From Alphaproteobacteria bacterium (GTDB lineage Bacteria > Pseudomonadota > Alphaproteobacteria > VGEJ01), in NCBI GenBank assembly GCA_016869335.1, contig VGEJ01000038.1:1-13560 (forward strand): a stretch of DNA of 13,560 bases, in the 5' to 3' direction. Positions 1 to 6,853 of this stretch are shown here, in pieces; the first letter of the stretch is position 1; each line of letters starts with the position of its first letter. The notes below the pieces were generated by a model, which saw only the letters and a list, made by a program, of their open reading frames with translations, was not told where the DNA came from and searched no databases. The position numbers and the translations under genes were made by a program.

Positions 1-115
1 TTCGCCAAACAGCGCACGCTCACCCGCGATGGACTTCCTCTCGGGGTGGGAGTACCGTTGTCCGTCAGGGAATAGGTGGTTTGAAATTCCTATACGCCGC
101 GCTGCACATCCAATA
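1..115. other. Left edge, no assignable gene
   Basis: The plus strand is open in frame 1 for 24 codons from the window edge to a TAG at 73-75. This could be the C-terminal end of a truncated gene, but the residues match nothing I recognise. The opposite strand is also open in one frame and contains a TDNG tetrapeptide. That resembles a DDE-transposase motif, but without the usual residues around it I do not call it. The region lies next to the IS3 remnant and may belong to the same decayed mobile DNA. Confidence 0.3.
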
Positions 116-449
116 TCAGACAGGCCCGAGGCCCGGAGAGCTTAGGATATTTGCCCACAGCCGCAGTAACAGCAGCGCGCTGACGCTGCGCGCTTGGAAG
201 TTTCCCTTGGCCACGTCCGTCAGCACCGCCTGCTCCAGGTGCAGTTCACCCACCAGGGGCTTGAGCCGGGCGTTCTCCTTCTCCAACTGCTTGAGGCGCC
301 GGGCCTGGTCAACCTTCAGCCCCCCCGTATTCCCGCCGCCAGCGGTAGTGGCCCTTGTCCGTCACAGCAGCCTCGCCGCAGGCCGTCAGCACATCCTTGC
401 CTTGGGCTAACTTGACCTCGATCTCCCGCAGCTTGGCCGCAGCTTTAGA
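116..449 (-). pseudogene. IS3-family transposase OrfA remnant, frameshifted
   Basis: Read on the minus strand, this encodes most of an IS3-family OrfA, the helix-turn-helix DNA-binding half of the transposase. An AKLREIEV block (near 440) is followed by HYRWRREYGG (near 340), then RLKQLEKENARLK (the leucine-zipper-like coiled coil, near 265-300), then LVGELHLEQAVLTDVAKGNF ending at 198. These match the typical order of helix-turn-helix, YGG linker and leucine zipper. The reading frame changes at a run of seven C at 320-326. With six, the YGG block would join the KVDQARRLK block in frame. The usual N-terminal Met region is not recognisable, and the frame runs past the normal end of OrfA to a TGA at 116-118. 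No OrfB (DDE domain) follows. The family call is good; the element is clearly dead here. Confidence 0.72.
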
Positions 450-574
450 CGCACTCCTTTGGGCATTTCTTGATCCTTTCCAGTGTCAGCAAATCGGAAT
501 CTTCTCTCACTCGAACTGGATCAGTTAGTTCACGCCGGTCACCACCAGAGGCTAACCTTCGCGGCCCTTCATAG
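450..574. other. Gap between two IS remnants
   Basis: No gene, RNA or clear terminal inverted repeat was recognised here. It joins the IS3 remnant to the IS91 remnant and is probably the scar of one or more insertions or deletions. Confidence 0.3.
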
Positions 575-778
575 GATCTATCCCCCGCCGAGGGCCGGAA
601 GAGCCTCGCAGGCTACATACTGCGCGCGCCGTTCTCGCTTGAGAAGATGGCTTACGACAGGGCGAGCGGCGCCGCGTTCGTACTGCGCGACCATAGCAGG
701 AACGGCATCTTCGTAACCGTCGCGGGCCGCGGCGAGGTGTGCATCCAAGACGAGGAACTGCTGCTCGGCAACTCCTGA
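575..778 (+). pseudogene. IS91-family transposase remnant
   Basis: This is an open stretch of about 67 codons on the plus strand, lying between a TAG at 572-574 and a TGA at 776-778, with no plausible start. It encodes LAGYILRAPFSLEKMAYD, which closely resembles the conserved 'RYILRAPFSxEKMxY' block of IS91-type transposases (the single-strand, HUH-Tyr rolling-circle family). In intact proteins this block lies downstream of the catalytic region and is followed by a basic segment. Here the downstream residues diverge from the family, and the catalytic HUH and Tyr motifs are absent. It is therefore a short internal fragment. It is convergent with the diaminopropionate ammonia-lyase gene and ends 44 bp from that gene's stop codon. 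The assignment rests on this one motif. Confidence 0.55.
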
Positions 779-822
779 ACGATTGCGCTCGGCCAGCCGG
801 CCGCGGCGACCGCTCGTCCCCC

Positions 823-1965
823 TCAAGTACGCCTGCGAGAGCTCGAACTAGATCCGACGATCGAGTCGTACAGTCCGGGGTCTGTCGCGCCCTCGGTATT
901 GAAGACCAGCACCCGGGATCGAGAGCCCAGGCCGGCGCGGCGCGCGAGCGCCGGCTCGGACAGGATGGCCAGCAGCCCCGCGAGGCCGGCGCCTCCCGAC
1001 TCTCCGGCGACGATGCGCGCATCGCCGCCCGCGGGCTCGGCGAGCCGGCGCATCGCCTTCAGCGCCCAATCGTCCGCGATGCTGACAAAGCAGTCTGCGC
1101 CTCGCTCGAGGATCCGCCAAGCGAGCGTGGAGGGTTCGCCGCAGGCAAGCCCAGCCATCACCGTGTCCAGCTCGCCGCCGACGGCGACGCGCTCGCCGGC
1201 CTCAGCGCTGCGGTAGAGGCAATCTGCCTTGTCCGGCTCCACGACGATGAAAAAGGGGCGCTCCGCGCCGAGACTTTCCCAGAAGTGCGAAAGCACCGCG
1301 GCGGCGAGCCCTCCGACCCCTCCCTGCGCCAGGACGTGCGTCGGCCGCTCAGTCGCGCGCATCTCAGCCGTCGCCTCGCGCACCATCACCGTGTAGCCCT
1401 GCATCACGTCGCGCGGGATGTCTTCGTACCCAGGCCACGCGGTGTCGGAAACCACGCGCCAGCCGTTGCGGGCCGCATCCTCGGCGCATCGCCGCACGCT
1501 GTCGTCGTAATTGCCGCCGCTGCGCATGATCAGCGCACCGTAGGCTGCGATCGCCTCCTCGCGCGCCCGGCTGACTCTTTCGTGGAGATAGATGATTGCC
1601 CGGCAGCCGAACGTCCGGGCGGCCCATGCCACGGCGCGGCCGTGATTGCCGTCGGTCGCGCAGGTGACCACGACCTCGGCGGCAGGCTCCTTCTGCGCGA
1701 GCAGGCGCCGCACGGCGTAGGCTCCGCCGAGCGCCTTGAAGCTGCCGACGCCGAAGCGCGCGCCTTCGTCCTTGACGAGTAGCGCCGCGAGCCCAAGCTC
1801 GCCCGCCAGCCCGACGAGACGCACGAGCGGAGTAGGAGCGTAGCCGGGCCAGCTCTCGATCTCGGCGCACGCCCGGTCACCGGCGGCCAGGCTGAGCACC
1901 TGGCGCTCGCCATCGCCGTAGGCAAGCCCGCGGTCGGCGCGGGGATTCGGCAGGTAGGCGGTCAA
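823..1965 (-). CDS. dpaL: 2,3-diaminopropionate ammonia-lyase (PLP)
   Basis: This encodes 380 aa, close to the usual length of about 400 for the YgeX/DpaL family (fold-type II PLP enzymes). The family converts 2,3-diaminopropionate to pyruvate and two ammonia in the cytoplasm. Visible landmarks are the PLP-lysine motif GSFKALGGAYA (K77), the phosphate and substrate loop CATDGNHGRAVAW (102-114), the family-typical stretch SDTAWPGYEDIPRDVMQGY (173-191), glycine loop QGGVGG (214-219), ESGGAG (322-327) and NTEGATDP near the C-terminus. The start is TTG at 1965; its first two bases form part of the TGA stop of the upstream M20 gene, so translation is probably coupled. It is the last gene of the operon and probably supplies the terminal step. 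The final nine residues (five Ser then RRRT) are low-complexity and unlike the family, and the gene ends beside IS debris, so the C-terminus may be altered. A related threonine/serine-type eliminase is the main alternative. Confidence 0.88.
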   Translation of the reverse strand: MTAYLPNPRADRGLAYGDGERQVLSLAAGDRACAEIESWPGYAPTPLVRLVGLAGELGLAALLVKDEGARFGVGSFKALGGAYAVRRLLAQKEPAAEVVVTCATDGNHGRAVAWAARTFGCRAIIYLHERVSRAREEAIAAYGALIMRSGGNYDDSVRRCAEDAARNGWRVVSDTAWPGYEDIPRDVMQGYTVMVREATAEMRATERPTHVLAQGGVGGLAAAVLSHFWESLGAERPFFIVVEPDKADCLYRSAEAGERVAVGGELDTVMAGLACGEPSTLAWRILERGADCFVSIADDWALKAMRRLAEPAGGDARIVAGESGGAGLAGLLAILSEPALARRAGLGSRSRVLVFNTEGATDPGLYDSIVGSSSSSRRRT

Positions 1966-3215
1966 GAGCGCGCGGAGAGGAAATCGTAGGCGGTGAGCGC
2001 GTGCACGCGAAACACCGCCATCAGGTCGTCGATCTCGACATATTCGTCCGGAGCATTATTGTTGTGCGGAGTGGCGCCGTACACCACGCTCGGAATGCCG
2101 AGCAGGCGGTAGAGGCGCGAGTCGGAGAAGCCGTGCCGCAGGGTGATCGCCGGCCGCCGGCCGATGATCTCGTGGCCGTTGCGCTGCACGGCCTGCACGA
2201 TCTCGCTCCCGGGATCGGTCCAGTTCGGATCCGCGCCGTCGAGCTCGCGCAGCGTGATTCCCGGCACCTGCGCCAGCCGGGCCGCGGCCTGCGACACGAC
2301 CTCGCCGCGCGACAGGCCGGGCGGAAAACGGATGTCCACCAAGGCGCGCGCGCGGCTCGGGACCTGATTGATCTTCTGGCCGCCCTGCATGAGCCCGACG
2401 TTCACGGTGATGCGCTTGAGCGTCTCGGTCTCCCCCGGGCCCGCCATGGGCTCCGATATCGGAGCCGCGGCGTCGATCGCCGAGCGCAGCGCCTCGGGTA
2501 CTGGGCACTCGATCGACTCGAGGTCCTGCAGGCCGGCGAGCGCCTTAGCGAGGCGCTCGACGGCGTTCACCCCGAGGTAGGTATGCGCGCCGCCCGCGGA
2601 TTTGCCGGCGGCCTCGATCTCGAGCCACAGGAAGCCCTTCTCGCCGAAGCGCGCGACGTGGGGAGAGCCCACGTCGCCGCTGATCATGGCGTCGCCGAGC
2701 GAGAGCGGCTCGTTCTCAATGAGATAACGGGTGCCCCACCGGGCGCCGCTGCCTTCGTCCGCGACCAGCGTCACGACGTACTCTCCCCGGATCTCGCGGC
2801 GCACCTCGGCAAGTGCGGCGAGCGCCCGCACCCCGGCCGTGACGCCCGCCTTCATGTCGCATACCCCGCGGCCGTAGATGCGGCCGTCGCGCACCACGCC
2901 GCCGAACGGTGGCACGCTCCACTGGGCGGCATCGGCCACCGGCCCGGTGTCCAGGTGCCCGTTGAAGACCAGGCGCCGGCCAGACGCCGTGCCCGCGATG
3001 CGGGCGACGACGTTGACCATCGGCTCCTTGCCCACGACCTTGCGCACTTCGACCCCGGGAATGCGCGAGAGCTCCGCCACGCACACTTCGGCGATGGCGT
3101 GCGTGTCGCCCGGCGGATTCTGGCTGTCGGTCGCCGCCAGGCGGGCGCACAGCGCGACGACCAGGTCGCGCTCGTCCTGCAAACCTCTCAAGAACGCGGT
3201 GCGGAGGTCAGCCAC
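1962..3215 (-). CDS. M20-family deacylase (ArgE/DapE-like)
   Basis: This encodes a 417-aa cytoplasmic zinc amidohydrolase of the M20 (ArgE/DapE/carboxypeptidase G2) family, which removes acyl groups from amino acids. Motifs in order are NGHLDTGP (metal His87, Asp89), YGRGVCDMKAG (bridging Asp120), VADEGSG (153-157), GDVGSP (Asp181), a dimerisation-domain segment with AGKSAGGAHTYLGVNA (His211), RHGFSDSR (361-368) and a C-terminal PHNNNAPDEY. The family normally has two adjacent Glu at DEE; here the second is Gly155. The usual last metal His four residues before the terminal Glu is Asn387, although His384 is close by. The start is GTG at 3215 and lies inside the preceding M20 gene, giving an 8-bp overlap. 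Its own TGA overlaps the TTG start of dpaL. A reasonable role is deacylation of the intermediate that feeds DpaL. The exact substrate is unknown. Confidence 0.82.
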   Translation of the reverse strand: MADLRTAFLRGLQDERDLVVALCARLAATDSQNPPGDTHAIAEVCVAELSRIPGVEVRKVVGKEPMVNVVARIAGTASGRRLVFNGHLDTGPVADAAQWSVPPFGGVVRDGRIYGRGVCDMKAGVTAGVRALAALAEVRREIRGEYVVTLVADEGSGARWGTRYLIENEPLSLGDAMISGDVGSPHVARFGEKGFLWLEIEAAGKSAGGAHTYLGVNAVERLAKALAGLQDLESIECPVPEALRSAIDAAAPISEPMAGPGETETLKRITVNVGLMQGGQKINQVPSRARALVDIRFPPGLSRGEVVSQAAARLAQVPGITLRELDGADPNWTDPGSEIVQAVQRNGHEIIGRRPAITLRHGFSDSRLYRLLGIPSVVYGATPHNNNAPDEYVEIDDLMAVFRVHALTAYDFLSARS

Positions 3216-4485
3216 AGATGCGCGCCGCCGCGTAGGCGACCGCCTTCGCCGCCGTCACGAGGTCCTTGAGCTGCACGCGCTCGTCGGGCGTCGGCCATTC
3301 CTTGTAGATGCGGATATCGCCGGGGCCGTACTGCACGGTCGGCACGCCGAGGGCGGCGATGAGATTGCCGTCGCCGACATTGCCGATGCGCCCGTGGGCG
3401 CCGACGTAGGGGGGTGCGCCGGACGCTAGGCGCTGGCCCTCGGCCAGGGCGGTCACCAGCGGATGGTCCTTCGGGCACTCCATCGGCAGCTGGTTCCAGG
3501 TGATCTCGGTGCCGGGGGCCGGGATCGTAAGCTCGTAGTCGAATGCCGGCTTGTCGCGCTTGATCCCGTCCAGCAGGCGGCGCAAGTCCTCGCGGATGGA
3601 ATCGAGGGTCTGCCCGGGTACGGTACGCAGCTGAAACGTCAGGTCCGCCTCGCGCGTCGTGAGCCCGGTGTGGTTCTTGAAGTAGTAGTGCTCCTTGTGG
3701 AGGGTGTCGAAGGTGTGCATCGGGAAGCCCGGCAGCTCGGGGTGCGGCTTGAAGGTCAGCCACCCGCCGGGCGGTATCGGCTCGAGGCTCGGGCCGATGC
3801 GCCGCACGATCTCGGCCTGCTGCTCGATGGTGTTGTAGTACGCCGCCCGTGCTTCCTTGCTGAAGCGGAAGAAAAGATCCGGGGTGCGCGTCTTGATATG
3901 CACCATGACCACGCCGACGCAGATGTTGGCGACGGTGTTGTTCGAGTGCTCCATGTTGATGCAGTAATCCGTGCGCACGCCGTGCTTGACCAGCGCGCGC
4001 GTGCCCGCCCCGCCCAGCTTGTGAGCGACCACGGGAGTGATGACGACGTCGCCCTTCAGCCGCAGGCCCGAGCGCACGATCGCCTCGATGCCGCAGATGG
4101 CGGCGACCAGGCCGCCCTTGTCGTCGTGTGCTCCCATGCCCCAGACCCAGCCGTTCTCGAACTTTGCGCCGTAGGGGTCGACCGACCAGCCGGGCATCTC
4201 GACGCCCGGATCCATGTGGCCGTTGAGCATCAGGCTGGGCGCGCCGCCCGTGCCTCTCAGCCGGCCGATCGGTTGCCGGCTCGCCTTCTTGGCATCGAAC
4301 GGATGCGCTACCGGCATCATCTCGACCTCGAGGCCCATGTCGGCCAGGTAGTTCGCGAACAGATCGGCGATCTCGTGCTCCTGGAACGCGGAGCTCGGGA
4401 TGCGGATCGCCGCCTGCTCGAGGGCGAGGATCCTATCCTGGTCGACGTGGGCGAGGATCTTGCGCTGCAAAGAGTCGTCGGGCAC
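3208..4485 (-). CDS. Divergent M20-family hydrolase homologue
   Basis: This encodes 425 aa with the M20 fold signature but an atypical active site. NGHMDPG (His90, Asp92) and GMGAHDDKGG (Asp121) are intact, and Glu179 in NMEHS fits the usual late acidic ligand. The position of the catalytic and bridging Glu pair (family DEExGGxGT) reads AHKLGGAGT, that is His155-Lys156. The C-terminal HxPDE-type His is Pro398 in WPTPDE. The dimerisation-domain segment has TPDLFFRF (201-208) where the family has an AHAS-type His. It may be a repurposed hydrolase, a different lyase, or a partner of the M20 protein encoded next to it. I chose GTG at 4485, two bases after the TAG of the M24 gene, because the frame upstream overlaps that gene and its residues look like a shadow. 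Gene identity is firm; activity is open. Confidence 0.75.
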   Translation of the reverse strand: MPDDSLQRKILAHVDQDRILALEQAAIRIPSSAFQEHEIADLFANYLADMGLEVEMMPVAHPFDAKKASRQPIGRLRGTGGAPSLMLNGHMDPGVEMPGWSVDPYGAKFENGWVWGMGAHDDKGGLVAAICGIEAIVRSGLRLKGDVVITPVVAHKLGGAGTRALVKHGVRTDYCINMEHSNNTVANICVGVVMVHIKTRTPDLFFRFSKEARAAYYNTIEQQAEIVRRIGPSLEPIPPGGWLTFKPHPELPGFPMHTFDTLHKEHYYFKNHTGLTTREADLTFQLRTVPGQTLDSIREDLRRLLDGIKRDKPAFDYELTIPAPGTEITWNQLPMECPKDHPLVTALAEGQRLASGAPPYVGAHGRIGNVGDGNLIAALGVPTVQYGPGDIRIYKEWPTPDERVQLKDLVTAAKAVAYAAARICG

Positions 4486-4487
4486 GG

Positions 4488-5606
4488 CTAGTCCATCCGG
4501 ATGACGTAGGGTTCGTCGGTCGGGAACTTGCTTGAGATCAGCTCGCCGCCGCCCGCCCGGACGACGAACATGTCCTGGATGTGCCAATGGTCGACGTGCG
4601 GCTCCATTGCGATCACCATGCCCTCCTCCAGCCTGATCGGGTTGTCGCGCGCGATGACCGGCTCCTGCTGGTGCCACCACGCGCCGACGCCGTGCCCGGC
4701 GAGCATCGAGTGGTAGGGCCGGTAGCGCGCGCCGAAGCGCTCGGCGACGAAGGCGAACACCTCGCCGGCCGTGGTGCCCGGGCGCAGCTTGTCCGCGGCG
4801 GCGCCGTAGATCTCGCGCACGATGCCGTAGCTCCTGCGCTGCTCGGCGCTCGGCTCCCCCATGATCGCGTTGCGCGACTGGTGGCCGGGATAGCCCTGGA
4901 CATACGCCACATAGTCGGTGCGCACGACGTCGCCCGGCAGGAACTGGGAATCGCTCTCGCCGCCGTAGGGGACCGTGTTGCGGTCGGAGTTCAGGATGCC
5001 GTGCGCCCAGTTAGCGCCGCGCCGGATGCAGGAGGCGACCAGCCGGCTGTGGACGGCGCGCTCGGTCTCGCCGCGGGCGATGGTCGGGAACACCTCGAGA
5101 TAAGCGTCGTCGAGCAGATCGGCGCCTTTCTTCAGCAGCGCGATCTCGCCCGGGGTCTTGACCCAGCGCACCCGGTTCATCAGCGCGGTGCAGTCGATCA
5201 TCGCCAACCTGGGCAGGCGGCCGCCGATGTACTCCCAGTCGCGTGCGTTCACGTAGTCCTTCTCGAAGCCGACGCGCTGCGCCGCGAGGCTCATCTCGTC
5301 GAGCAACTTGCACAGCCGGTGCACCGGCGGCTCGCTGTAGCCGGCGTACACCTCGACGCGCTTGACCCAGGAGTCGCGCCTCGTCAGCTGCTCGGCGATC
5401 GCATTGAGCACGACGACCGGCTCGCCTTTGCGCGGCCAGACGAGGTACACGCCGCGCGGCGAGTCGGCGAGGTCGAGGTGGCGGGCGAGCGTGCCCGGAT
5501 AGGCGAGGCCCGAGAGATAGGTGAAGTTGTTGCCCGAGCGCGCCACGACGGCGGCGAGCTTCTGCTCGTCCATAAAGCGGTTCAAGCGCTCGACGTTGAC
5601 CAGCAT
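4488..5606 (-). CDS. M24-family 'pita-bread' hydrolase (aminopeptidase P/creatinase/ectoine-hydrolase-like)
   Basis: This encodes 372 aa with a creatinase-type N-terminal domain (about 1-145) and an M24 catalytic domain (about 150-372). Family members are Xaa-Pro dipeptidases, and also non-peptidases such as creatinase, ectoine hydrolase (DoeA/EutD) and DddP. Conserved parts are RTDYVAYVQGYPG (Asp231), LAGHGVGAWWHQQEP (His305) and EEGMVIAMEPH (Glu335). Two of the five usual metal ligands appear substituted. The second Asp (family GYxSDxxR) is His242 in GYPGHQSR, and the last Glu (family IEDM) is Gln344 in HIQDM. This argues against a standard dimetal Xaa-Pro peptidase and for a creatinase- or ectoine-hydrolase-like C-N hydrolase. 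The start is ATG with GAGGAG about 10 nt upstream. The much longer upstream frame is a shadow of the PLP gene. Its TAG stop lies 2 bp before the next start. Confidence 0.82.
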   Translation of the reverse strand: MLVNVERLNRFMDEQKLAAVVARSGNNFTYLSGLAYPGTLARHLDLADSPRGVYLVWPRKGEPVVVLNAIAEQLTRRDSWVKRVEVYAGYSEPPVHRLCKLLDEMSLAAQRVGFEKDYVNARDWEYIGGRLPRLAMIDCTALMNRVRWVKTPGEIALLKKGADLLDDAYLEVFPTIARGETERAVHSRLVASCIRRGANWAHGILNSDRNTVPYGGESDSQFLPGDVVRTDYVAYVQGYPGHQSRNAIMGEPSAEQRRSYGIVREIYGAAADKLRPGTTAGEVFAFVAERFGARYRPYHSMLAGHGVGAWWHQQEPVIARDNPIRLEEGMVIAMEPHVDHWHIQDMFVVRAGGGELISSKFPTDEPYVIRMD

Positions 5607-5616
5607 GGGCTGCTGT

Positions 5617-5622
5617 CTCCTC
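5617..5622 (-). promoter_or_regulatory. Ribosome binding site of the M24 gene
   Basis: GAGGAG on the minus strand, with its GGAG core 10 nt upstream of the ATG at 5606, in the 29-bp gap after the PLP gene. It decides the start: the reading frame is open far upstream, but this is the first ATG with a Shine-Dalgarno sequence. Confidence 0.6.
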
Positions 5623-5635
5623 GAAAAAACTCGGT

Positions 5636-6847
5636 TCAGGGTGACGCGGTGCTGCAGGCCGCGCGCAGCGCTGCGGCGATGACCGGCGCGTCGTCGGGCT
5701 TCAGCCCGGCCGGGTCCACGACCAGCATGCCTTCCTGGGCACGCCGCTCGCTCAGATGGACCGGCGGCGATCCCGCCTGCAGCCGCAGGCTGATCTGGTA
5801 AGCGCTCGCCCTGAGGGCAGCCTCGTCGAACACGAGCTCCAGCACCGGGTAACGCCCGGTGACCGCACCCGACAGGAGGGTCGCTTTCAGATGCGGCGTA
5901 CCCTTGAGCGCGGTGGCGAGCGCCTCGAGCTGCTCCTCCTGCAATCGCGTCTCGCCCGCGCTGTCTGCGGCCGCGAAACGCTCGAGGGCTACGAGCAGGC
6001 CGACGATCTGCTCCTTGGCAACCTTGAAGCCGCGGCCGAGGCCGTGATGCGGGAAGGCCCGGAGCAGTTCCTTCGACAGCAGCCCCTGCGGCGGGTCCCA
6101 GGTCTGCGGCGAGACATCCATGTCGAGCTGCTGGATCAGGGCCGCCGAGATGAGCTCGCGCCGGCCGCACAGGATCCCGGTTCCCTGGGGGCCGCGGATC
6201 GCCTTGCCGCCGCTGAACGCGACCAGCGTCGCTCCCTCGGCGATGAAACGGCACAGGTTCTCCTTGGGCGGCAGCTGCGCCGCGGCATCGACGATCAGCG
6301 GCAGGTTATGGCGGGCGGCCACCTCCGCCACCATGCCGAGCGGCGGCTGTCGCGAAGGGGTCATGGTGTAGGCGACGGCCACCGTCGCCGGCGAGATCGC
6401 CGCATGGATCTCCCAGGGCTCGAGGCCGCGCACCCCGGCGCCGACGCCCAGGTCGTTGAAGCCGATCTCCCGGATTCTCGCGCCCGCGGCGCGGATCGCG
6501 TGGTCGTAGCCCGTGCGATGCATGCGGAACATAATCACCTCGTTCGGCATGCCGTCGGTCTGGGGCAGGCGCTCCATCTTGTGCACATCGTGCCCGGTGA
6601 TGCAGGCGGCGGTACCGAGAGTCAGCGCCGCAGCCGCGCCCGAGGTGACCAAGCCTGCTTCGGCGCCGGTGTGCACAGCGATCACTTCGCTCGCGCGCGT
6701 GTGGAGCTCGGCCATGTCGACGTAGCTTTGCGCCGCCTCCTGCATGGCAGCGAGCACCTCGGGCGCCATCAGGCTGCCGCCGAGACGCGTCAGCAACCCC
6801 GCGCCGTTGACGCGCTTGCGCACCCTGAGCCGGTCGTAGACATCCAT
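5636..6847 (-). CDS. SelA/DgaE-like PLP-dependent enzyme
   Basis: This encodes 403 aa of the fold-type I PLP group around selenocysteine synthase (SelA) and D-glucosaminate-6-phosphate ammonia-lyase (DgaE). The opening NGAGLLTRLGGSLMAPEV (14-31), the TSGAAAALTLGTAACITG stretch (68-85), VDAAAQLPP (186-194, with the ring-binding Asp187) and FSGGKAIRGPQGTG (211-224, PLP Lys215) are typical. Genuine SelA proteins are about 460 aa with an extra N-terminal domain, and no other selenocysteine genes are visible, so a catabolic ammonia-lyase, racemase or related eliminase is more likely. It begins with ATG 6 bp after the ATPase stop codon, so it belongs to the transport operon. It is the second, structurally unrelated PLP enzyme in the cluster, which suggests that two different C-N eliminations or an epimerisation are needed. 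The substrate is unknown. Confidence 0.8.
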   Translation of the reverse strand: MDVYDRLRVRKRVNGAGLLTRLGGSLMAPEVLAAMQEAAQSYVDMAELHTRASEVIAVHTGAEAGLVTSGAAAALTLGTAACITGHDVHKMERLPQTDGMPNEVIMFRMHRTGYDHAIRAAGARIREIGFNDLGVGAGVRGLEPWEIHAAISPATVAVAYTMTPSRQPPLGMVAEVAARHNLPLIVDAAAQLPPKENLCRFIAEGATLVAFSGGKAIRGPQGTGILCGRRELISAALIQQLDMDVSPQTWDPPQGLLSKELLRAFPHHGLGRGFKVAKEQIVGLLVALERFAAADSAGETRLQEEQLEALATALKGTPHLKATLLSGAVTGRYPVLELVFDEAALRASAYQISLRLQAGSPPVHLSERRAQEGMLVVDPAGLKPDDAPVIAAALRAACSTASP

Positions 6848-6853
6848 GCGCGC

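Noticed and set aside
779..822. GC-rich GGCC-type self-complementary stretch after dpaL as a terminator
   Set aside because: The stem is only about four base pairs and has no following T-run on the minus strand.
739..3269. Long plus-strand open frames (739-1782 and 2001-3269) opposite dpaL and the M20 gene
   Set aside because: Their products resemble no family and are Arg/Ala/His-rich, as expected from antisense frames of GC-rich genes. The minus strand carries clear enzyme motifs over the same bases.
4486..4680. N-terminal extension of the divergent M20 protein to 4680
   Set aside because: It overlaps the conserved C-terminal end of the M24 gene in another frame and has low-complexity residues. 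The GTG at 4485 directly after the M24 stop is the natural start.
5607..6254. Apparent 215-residue N-terminal extension of the M24 protein
   Set aside because: The extension is an out-of-frame reading of the SelA-like PLP gene. A ribosome binding site and ATG at 5606 give the normal family length.
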